From the NCBI GenBank assembly GCA_963664655.2, contig OY761554.1, positions 2,294,001 to 2,358,000 on the forward strand: a stretch of DNA of 64,000 nt. Reading direction: 5' to 3'. The position numbers and the translations under genes were made by a program. Positions within the stretch are counted from its first letter, which is position 1; the number at the start of each line of letters is the position of its first letter. Positions 35,851-41,837 of the stretch are shown one piece after another. The DNA comes from Desulfospira sp963664655 (lineage in GTDB: Bacteria > Desulfobacterota > Desulfobacteria > Desulfobacterales > Desulfobacteraceae). The notes beneath the pieces are model-generated. The model saw only the letters and a list, made by a program, of their open reading frames with translations. It was not told the origin of the DNA and searched no databases.

Positions 35851-36030
35851 AAAGCAAGCCGGCATTACAAGCATTGATTTGAATTTTTACTAAGAAGTAA
35901 TATAGCCCATGATCCTTTATTCTCAGGTTTTTTATCATTTTTTCTTTCTTATGGGTCAAATTAAGAATGAGAAAAACGGTCATAAAAAAATGATCAAGTA
36001 TAGCATTTTTAGGCTTGTAACCGATTGACA

Positions 36031-36480
36031 TTATTGAATCCAACCGTTATTTGTGGTCATAGGATTATTTGTTTGGTCCAATGCTTTCAATAAATCTTGG
36101 ATGGCATTTTGTAACTGTGCATAAAATTTTTTACTTCCAGAAATTGATTGTTCGTATACAATAACTCGGTAGTTTCCTATATCAAACGGAATGTCATCAG
36201 TGGACTGGGCTGTCATGATGGTTTTATTCCCTACAGAGTGTGCGATCCCTAACTCATAAAATACGTTTGGGTTTTTTGAAGTCAGATCAGCAATGATGAT
36301 ATCAGCATCAATTATTCCTTCGATAATATCTCTTGTGATAGAACCTGGTCTTGATATCTCATCCACTCTCCAACATTCGATCTCGTTTGCCTCACACACA
36401 GGTTTGTAAACTTCCTCATATACTTCTTTATACTCGTCCGCAAAAGGCATGATTACAAAACAGTTTTTTTTGTCGCTCAT
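36031..36480 (-). CDS. TIR-like / nucleoside 2-deoxyribosyltransferase-like protein (cassette gene)
   Basis: 149 residues. Start MSDKKNCFVIMPFADEYKEVYEEVYKPVCEANEIECWRVDE, then GSITRDIIEGIIDADIIIADLTSKNPNVFYELGIAHSVGNKTIMT. The FVIMPF and ADLT..NPNVFYELGIAH motifs belong to a TIR-like fold family related to nucleoside deoxyribosyltransferases; the Glu in YELGIAH is in the position of a catalytic glutamate. Relatives are often effectors in antiphage or NAD/nucleotide-signalling systems. No sensor gene accompanies it. First gene of the 3.5-kb cassette. Confidence 0.78.
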   Translation of the reverse strand: MSDKKNCFVIMPFADEYKEVYEEVYKPVCEANEIECWRVDEISRPGSITRDIIEGIIDADIIIADLTSKNPNVFYELGIAHSVGNKTIMTAQSTDDIPFDIGNYRVIVYEQSISGSKKFYAQLQNAIQDLLKALDQTNNPMTTNNGWIQ

Positions 36481-36500
36481 GGAAGTGCCTTTCTTTCAAA

Positions 36501-36627
36501 AGCTAACGACAAGCTCAGCCGACCGGGGCAAGTTGCCGAGTTCGTTGTAAAAGCCAATTCCTTTCATAAACCAAGGTCTTTGAAAAGTCGCTAGGCCCCC
36601 CGGGTCGGCTGGAGCGGCTTGTTAGGA
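36501..36627 (-). repeat. attC-18 (type II)
   Basis: GACAAGCTCAGCCGACCGGGG to CCCCGGGTCGGCTGGAGCGG. R' GTTAGCT (matches attC-17 R''), R'' TCCTAAC. Confidence 0.92.
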
Positions 36628-36913
36628 AAATAATCCTTTGAATTTATGGGATTTTTCGAACAAGCAACATTTTCGAAAAATCATTTCCTTTTCATTCATC
36701 TATGGCTCATCTTTTCTATCATCACAGTTTCCGAAACTGCAATTTCTATCAGCAACGCCATGGGCTTTCAAACTTGCAGGATTCTTTTCACAACGGGAAT
36801 TACCTCTGTACTTGCACTTTTCCGATATCATTTGTCCTGTCAAATTGGCAGCCATTTTTGATACGGGGATAAATTCCCCCCAATGCCCTTTTCGGATCTT
36901 GCTTTTCTTTTGT
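36628..36913 (-). other. ORF-less cassette, family B copy 4 (longer variant)
   Basis: About 286 bp; the centre matches family B (GCCATGGGCTTTCAAACTTG block) but an extra stretch of roughly 60 bp interrupts the hairpin region and the usual 3' block is shortened. Confidence 0.72.
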
Positions 36914-37040
36914 TCCTAACGACAAGCTCAGCCGACCGGGGCAAGCTGCCGAGTTCGTTGTAAAAGCAAAATCCTTTCATAAACCAAGGTTTTTGAAAAG
37001 TCGCTAGGCCCCCCGGGTCGGCTGGAGCGGCTTGTTAGGA
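36914..37040 (-). repeat. attC-19 (type II)
   Basis: GACAAGCTCAGCCGACCGGGG to CCCCGGGTCGGCTGGAGCGG. R' GTTAGGA, R'' TCCTAAC. Confidence 0.92.
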
Positions 37041-37278
37041 AAATAATCCTTTGAATTTATAGGGTTTTCCGAACAATCAACCTTTTCGAAAAATCATTTC
37101 CTTTTCATCTATGGTTCATCTATTCTATCATCACAGTTTCCGAGACTGCAATTTCAATCAGCAACGCCATGGGCTTTCAAACTTGCAGGATTCTTTTCAC
37201 AAAGGGTATTCCCCCAATGCCCTTTTGGGAATCTTGCTTTTCTTTTAAATCTTGACTGAAATTTTGTTTTCTTCTCGT
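37041..37278 (-). other. ORF-less cassette, family B copy 5
   Basis: About 238 bp, one of the standard family B units; hairpin arms AAAAGGG/CCCTTT around the GGGGG loop. Confidence 0.78.
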
Positions 37279-37405
37279 TCCTAACGACAAGCTCAGCCGA
37301 CCGGGGGCAAATTGCCGAGTTCGTTGTAAAAGCAAAATCCTTTCATAAACCAAGGTCTTTGAAAAGTCGCTAGGCCCCCGGGTCGGCTGGAGCGACTTGT
37401 TAGGA
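37279..37405 (-). repeat. attC-20 (type II)
   Basis: Identical by eye to attC-15 and attC-16. R' GTTAGGA, R'' TCCTAAC. Confidence 0.92.
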
Positions 37406-37643
37406 AAATAATCCTTTGAATTTATAGGGTTTTCCGAACAATCAAACTTTTCGAAAAATCATTTCCTTTTCATCTATGGTTCATCTATTCTATCATCACA
37501 GTTTCCGAGACTGCAATTTCAATCAGCAACGCCATGGGCTTTCAAACTTGCAGGATTCTTTTCACAAAGGGTATTCCCCCAATGCCTTTTGTGGAATCTT
37601 GCTTTTCTTTTAAATCTTGACTGAAATTTTGTTTTCTTCTCGT
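37406..37643 (-). other. ORF-less cassette, family B copy 6
   Basis: Identical by eye to copies 2 and 3 although 4.8 kb away from them. Confidence 0.78.
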
Positions 37644-37770
37644 TCCTAACGGGGAGCTCAGCCGACCGGGGCATACAGCCGAGCAGGTTGTCGAAGCCAA
37701 GTTTTTCCGAAAACCGAGGGCTTTCGAAAAGCCGCTAGCCCCCCGGGTCGGCTGCAGCGTTTTGTTGGGC
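37644..37770 (-). repeat. attC-21 (type I)
   Basis: GGGGAGCTCAGCCGACCGGGG to CCCCGGGTCGGCTGCAGCG. R' GTTAGGA, R'' GCCCAAC. Confidence 0.92.
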
Positions 37771-37776
37771 TCATTA

Positions 37777-38220
37777 TTACAAATAGAGACCACCTTCAAT
37801 TTTCACTCTATAATTGAAAGTATCAAGAAACCACTCCCCCTCGTGTTTGTGAACAATGATGGTAGCATCAATTTCAGAATGTTCTTTTGAGAGCCTTTCT
37901 CGCCAGGCTTTCCCTAAGTCAATAAGATTTTCTTTGGTTCTATTTCGATATTTTAAAATGTCTTTACCCTCATACAAATCTGTAAATTCGATGTCTGCTG
38001 TGTGGGTACTATCAAAATCTTCAATGGATTTGTAAAAGCCCTCATCAATTTTTTGTTGAGTATCAATGCTGCCATCAGAATATCGAAACCCATTAAAAGT
38101 AAATGAAATGATTTTATTCCTACCAAAGCCTTGATAAATTCGAAACGGTTTTATTTTTAACTTTTCGATTGCTCTTATTTGTTTTTTCAAGGCACGGCCT
38201 AATTTTTTTTGTTTGTTCAT
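37777..38220 (-). CDS. Hypothetical cassette protein
   Basis: 147 residues from ATG at 38220 (MNKQKKLGRALKKQIRAIEKLKIKPF); an earlier in-frame ATG lies inside attC-22 and is rejected. A basic N-terminal helix is followed by a beta-rich region (RIYQGFGRNKIISFTFNGFRYSDGSID) and DATIIVHKHEGEWFLDTFNYRVK at the end. No recognised family. It ends 7 bp from attC-21. Confidence 0.65.
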   Translation of the reverse strand: MNKQKKLGRALKKQIRAIEKLKIKPFRIYQGFGRNKIISFTFNGFRYSDGSIDTQQKIDEGFYKSIEDFDSTHTADIEFTDLYEGKDILKYRNRTKENLIDLGKAWRERLSKEHSEIDATIIVHKHEGEWFLDTFNYRVKIEGGLYL

Positions 38221-38234
38221 GGCGATTTTTAGAA

Positions 38235-38364
38235 GCCCAACGGGGAGCTGAGGGGCCAGGCATTTAAACCACAAAAGCTCCGATAAAAAGTTAAATTTTC
38301 ATGAACCAGGTACTTCCGAAAGGCCGCTCTGTTTGCCTGGTCCCGCTCGAGCGTTTTGTTCGCT
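38235..38364 (-). repeat. attC-22 (type III)
   Basis: GGGGAGCTGAGGGGCCAGGC to GCCTGGTCCCGCTCGAGCG. R' GTTGGGC (matches attC-21 R''), R'' AGCGAAC. Confidence 0.9.
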
Positions 38365-38729
38365 TTGTTTAAAGCTGTCAATTTGATCCATATTTCTTCA
38401 AGCGATTGAAGAGAAGACGATCAACATTTTTCATTTTGCTGGGACTTTCCGAGGATATTTTTGAAATCGTCCCAAATAATAATCTTCTTTTATAGAACCA
38501 ATTCCTTCCGGGAAAACCATGTAATACTTGTCAAGCTGCCGACACCGCTTCCTTAACCGACCAAATATCAAGTTCGCATATGTTTTTTTGGCCAGCCAAG
38601 TCACCTAAAAACTTCAAAGTTTTCCCAAGCATGATGGTGTAACTTTGAATATTTTTGAATCTGGTATCAAGTCCTTTTTCAGCTTTTATCCCAACTTTGT
38701 TTGGTATTGTCATCTCCGTTGTTTTTGGA
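38365..38729 (-). other. ORF-less cassette, family A copy 3 (diverged)
   Basis: About 365 bp. Shares the CCGCTTCCTTAACCGACCAA block, the AAGTCACCTAAA block and the terminal TTTGGTATT...CCGTTGTTTTTGGAAG block with copies 1 and 2, with many substitutions between. Confidence 0.68.
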
Positions 38730-38860
38730 AGCGAACGGGGAGCTGAGGGGCCAGGCTTTTTAAACCCAAAAACTCCCGATAAAAAGATAAAATTTCCTGA
38801 ACCAGGCACTTCCGAAAGGCCGCGCAGTAAGCCTGGTCCCTCTCCAGCGTTTTGTTGGCC
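38730..38860 (-). repeat. attC-23 (type III)
   Basis: GGGGAGCTGAGGGGCCAGGC to GCCTGGTCCCTCTCCAGCG. R' GTTCGCT (matches attC-22 R''), R'' GGCCAAC. Confidence 0.9.
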
Positions 38861-38866
38861 AATTTT

Positions 38867-40084
38867 TTATAAATAAAGGGGGTTGCGCCATTTTGATCTT
38901 TCTTTTTCCCATCTATACGAATCTGTCTTTTGTGCCTCAAGAACAAACTTTTTATCATCCATAGTCATTAATATGGCTTCGACATTTAGCTCATCTGCAA
39001 TTTCTAAGAGTGTGTCAATATGATGTTCCTTCATTTTGCAACCCAAAAAAATTCTTTTAATGTAAGGAAAAGGCAGTTTGTTTTCAAAATACTTGCAGAT
39101 ATCACCATCAAGAATGATTCGCCACTCCTTCTCATAGTTCCATTTTGCAGATTTAACTATGAATGTTTTGTATAGCAACTTATCAATTTCACTGTCATGT
39201 ACTAATTCATTTTTATTATCAAGTTTAAATTTTTGTAATTTCGTTCTTGGGATATTTACCCGATTAGCTGTATAAATTACAGGAAATAAACCAGCTACAG
39301 TAATAAGCTTTATACGTTCTGACAAGAAAAGGTCTTGTTCCTCTGATAAATATTGATACTTCAAAGGGAGTAAGCTTTGTGGATTCAATGTTGACATATC
39401 ATATTCAACACAAAATCCTTTGTGGTTGTCCGCATAATGCGACCACATCTGGATCATATGCTCAAAATCACGGGTAGTTGGAGGAAAATTGTTGTGATAA
39501 AGATCGGAAAAGCAAGCAACTCTAATATTTACATCCCGCAATTTGCCAATTTTGGTTTTTACTTCGTTTTTATATTTGGTCCTCAACTTGTATAATTCAT
39601 TTTTGAATTCTTCACTTCTGTAGTCGGATATGCTGCTCATAACTGACCAATATTCTTCAATGTTACTTCTATAATTATAAACATATTCTGTACTTGAATT
39701 ATAAATTCTATCGTAATCCTCTTTTGTAAAACCGTTTTTATGATTTGCTTTATTGGCAAGTCCAATTTTTTTAATGTGATCTATAATTGAAAATTTTTCG
39801 TAACTTTCAACGTCATAACCTGTATTGCAATCGAATGGATCGTTAAAAGAGCTTGGGTGAGAACACCAGAGTCTCTGTTTTTTTATGTCAATTATATTGT
39901 CTGAGGTTGGAGCATAAAATTTGAATAATGTTTTTGGAATATGGGAATTTTTATCATTAAGTAACTCTGGATTATTGATTATAATTTTGGAATAGGTATC
40001 ATGGTTTTTTGTCTTTTTATCAAAAACGCTGGTGATAAATGATTTTTGCCATTTCTTTTGTGATTTTCTATTCCAATAATTCAT
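38867..40084 (-). CDS. DUF2971 family protein (cassette gene)
   Basis: 405 residues. Family features: IPKTLFKFYAPTSDNIIDIKKQRLWCSHPSSFNDPFDCN near residue 50, RVACFSDLYHN, MWSHYADNHKGFCVEYD in the middle and SAKWNYEKEWRIILDGD in the C-terminal third. DUF2971 proteins have no established biochemical activity and are common in accessory and defence-rich regions. It fills the cassette between attC-23 and attC-24. Confidence 0.85.
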   Translation of the reverse strand: MNYWNRKSQKKWQKSFITSVFDKKTKNHDTYSKIIINNPELLNDKNSHIPKTLFKFYAPTSDNIIDIKKQRLWCSHPSSFNDPFDCNTGYDVESYEKFSIIDHIKKIGLANKANHKNGFTKEDYDRIYNSSTEYVYNYRSNIEEYWSVMSSISDYRSEEFKNELYKLRTKYKNEVKTKIGKLRDVNIRVACFSDLYHNNFPPTTRDFEHMIQMWSHYADNHKGFCVEYDMSTLNPQSLLPLKYQYLSEEQDLFLSERIKLITVAGLFPVIYTANRVNIPRTKLQKFKLDNKNELVHDSEIDKLLYKTFIVKSAKWNYEKEWRIILDGDICKYFENKLPFPYIKRIFLGCKMKEHHIDTLLEIADELNVEAILMTMDDKKFVLEAQKTDSYRWEKERSKWRNPLYL

Positions 40085-40109
40085 ATCAAATTTACAGTAT
40101 GGGTTTTAA

Positions 40110-40236
40110 GGCCAACGGATAGCTCAGCCGACCGGGGCATATAGCCGAGCAGGTTGTCGAAGCCAAGTTTTTTCGAAAACCAGGAGCTTTCGAAAAGCCG
40201 CTAGCCCCCCGGGTCGGCTGCAGCGGCTTGTTCGCT
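40110..40236 (-). repeat. attC-24 (type I)
   Basis: GGATAGCTCAGCCGACCGGGG to CCCCGGGTCGGCTGCAGCGG. R' GTTGGCC (matches attC-23 R''), R'' AGCGAAC. Confidence 0.92.
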
Positions 40237-40678
40237 TGGATTAAGTTTCAATTATATACCACGTTTCCCTTGGGACGATTATTGAAAATCGATCAAAGCT
40301 TTGTTTTTTGCTGACCATTGCCAAGAACCTTTTTAGAAATCGTCCCCAATGTTACTCTCCTTTTATAAAACCAATTCCTTCCGGGAAAACATTTCAAAAC
40401 TTTTCAAGCTGCCGACACCGCTGCCTTTACCGACCCAATATCAAGCTCCCATATGTTTTTGTATTGGACGGTCAAGTCATTCATCAATCAAAGAGCCAGA
40501 ATCCTTTCGGAAGGCCCTATGACAATGTTCCTCAAAGCCAGTTAGGCTGCCTGCCTTGAATACCGTTTGGAAAGGCCCATGATAATGCGTCAATAAGCCG
40601 AGGGCTTTCCTTTATATACCAAGTATCAAGCAACCTTTTTTTTGGCTTCATTTGGTCTTTTTGTCTCCGTTTTTTGAA
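40237..40678 (-). other. ORF-less cassette, family A copy 4 (most diverged)
   Basis: About 440 bp. Retains the CCGACACCGCTGCCTTTACCGACC block and ATATCAAGCTC with a complementary TATTGGACGGTC further on, as in copies 1-3. The last 150 bp are different and contain repeated AAGCC/CCTTTCGG motifs. Confidence 0.62.
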
Positions 40679-40806
40679 AGCGAACGACAAGCTCAGCCGA
40701 CCGGGGGCAAATTGCCGAGTTCGTTGTAAAAGCAAAATCCTTTCATAAACCAAGGTTTTTGAAAAGTCGCTAGGCCCCCCGGGTCGGCTGGAGCGGCTTG
40801 TTAGGA
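40679..40806 (-). repeat. attC-25 (type II), proximal-most site
   Basis: GACAAGCTCAGCCGACCGGGG to CCCCGGGTCGGCTGGAGCGG. R' GTTCGCT (matches attC-24 R''), R'' TCCTAAC. Confidence 0.92.
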
Positions 40807-41043
40807 AAATAATCCTTTGAATTTATAGGGTTTTCCGAACAATCAAACTTTTCGAAAAATCATTTCCTTTTCATCTATGGTTCATCTTTTCTATCATCAC
40901 AGTTTCCGAGACTGCAATTTCAATCAGCAACGCCATGGGCTTTCAAACTTGCAGGATTCTTTTCAAAAAGGGTATTCCCCCAATGCCCTTTTGGGAATCT
41001 TGTTTTCTTTTAAATCTTGACTGAAATTTTGTTTTCTTCTCGT
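40807..41043 (-). other. ORF-less cassette, family B copy 7 (first cassette)
   Basis: Standard family B unit of about 237 bp. Its start core (GTTAGGA at 41044-41050) is not preceded by another attC palindrome but by the attI-like sequence, so it is the first cassette of the array. Confidence 0.76.
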
Positions 41044-41110
41044 TCCTAACAGTGAAATAGGCAGAATGGGCCAATAGTATAATAGGCAGATTCTGTCTAT
41101 TGTCTAAAAA
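41044..41110 (-). other. Candidate attI site at the array head
   Basis: On the minus strand the core GTTAGGA is preceded by non-palindromic DNA with a repeated TCTGCCTATT motif (two copies about 25 bp apart) and a related TGTCTATT. attI sites are non-palindromic with direct repeats bound by the integrase. No experimental or family comparison is available here. Confidence 0.45.
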
Positions 41111-41837
41111 TATTCCGTTTTCCTTTTAATTTGTCTGTATATACATCCTATGGAACCTTAATATACAGATTTCAGATTCAAAGTACACAATTAACATGTG
41201 AAATCGGTTAAGTGAGCATCCACTTTAATTTTATGTGTATGGTGCTACTTTTAAATACACCTTCCTTATATATTTGCACCCTGCAAAGAATACTGCAAGC
41301 CAGACATTTTGAAATTTGGCTCATCAAACAATACGCAACGCCAAATCTCCTTTTGATCATCATGGCACCAAGGGACTCCGGCCATTCCCTGGGTATGCCT
41401 TGACGCAAATTCGAAATCCGGCCCATGCATTGAAAATTATATTCAAAGCATGGGCTTTTACTCTAAAAACAAATTGAACAAACGCTGGTCTCGTCTTAAA
41501 TTATATGCAAGTTCTATGCAAAGTGAACCGATTGCGAATGGCGTAGGAAAAAAAATAAAAGAAAATTCGGGATCCTTTTCCAGTTCGGCATGTTGGCTGA
41601 ATAATAAATTAAAATTATAATATGAATCTAATTTAATTGATTGTAACCCTTCATATTTAGTCCATATGTCAGGGTTGGTGTGTAAAATCGGTAATAGTTT
41701 TAGGAAATAAATGTAACAGTGGTATGTAAAATTTTTCCTACCTAAGAGAGAGGCATTGATCCTTGAGGCCGGGGATGGGATATTGGGTCATTTTGGTAGG
41801 GGGCGTCACCTTAGATACTCCCCCGGATTTTCGAAAG
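41111..41837. other. Non-coding gap where an integrase gene would be expected
   Basis: About 730 AT-rich bp between the attI-like end and RecD2. No frame resembles a tyrosine recombinase and I saw no IntI motif on either strand. A short hairpin (GCCCATGCATTG...CAAAGCATGGGC) lies at about 41423-41456. Confidence 0.55.

Larger units (their letters stand above)
13287..41050 (-). mobile_element. Integron gene-cassette array: 25 attC sites, no integrase in window
   Basis: Twenty-five imperfect palindromes of attC type separate short units that almost all carry genes on the minus strand. Each site reads, on the minus strand, RYYYAAC, then an L'' arm, a long imperfect stem, an L' arm and GTTRRRY. 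For the cassettes that are not intron-disrupted, the R' sequence at the cassette start is the exact complement of the R'' sequence of its own attC, as required if each cassette was once a circle. Gene stop codons often overlap R''. Orientation is fixed by gene direction and by the constant pairing of ORF-less family B with the attC on its low-coordinate side. No intI-like frame exists inside or just beyond the array. Confidence 0.93.

Noticed and set aside
35782..36043. Long open frame extending the transposase ORF2 upstream to 36043
   Set aside because: That part is out of frame with the real ORF1 and reads low-complexity nonsense; ORF1 with its AGGAGG start and winged-helix content is the true N-terminus.
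38531..38809. 92-codon frame spanning a family A cassette and attC-23
   Set aside because: Bridges two recombination units and is not kept in the related cassettes.
13287..41050. Regularly spaced ~120-bp repeats as a CRISPR array
   Set aside because: Repeats are long imperfect palindromes, spacing is irregular (110 bp to 3.5 kb), the intervals carry genes, and no cas genes are present.
41111..41837. Decayed intI remnant
   Set aside because: I looked for tyrosine-recombinase-like stretches on both strands and could not support any; recorded as an empty region instead.
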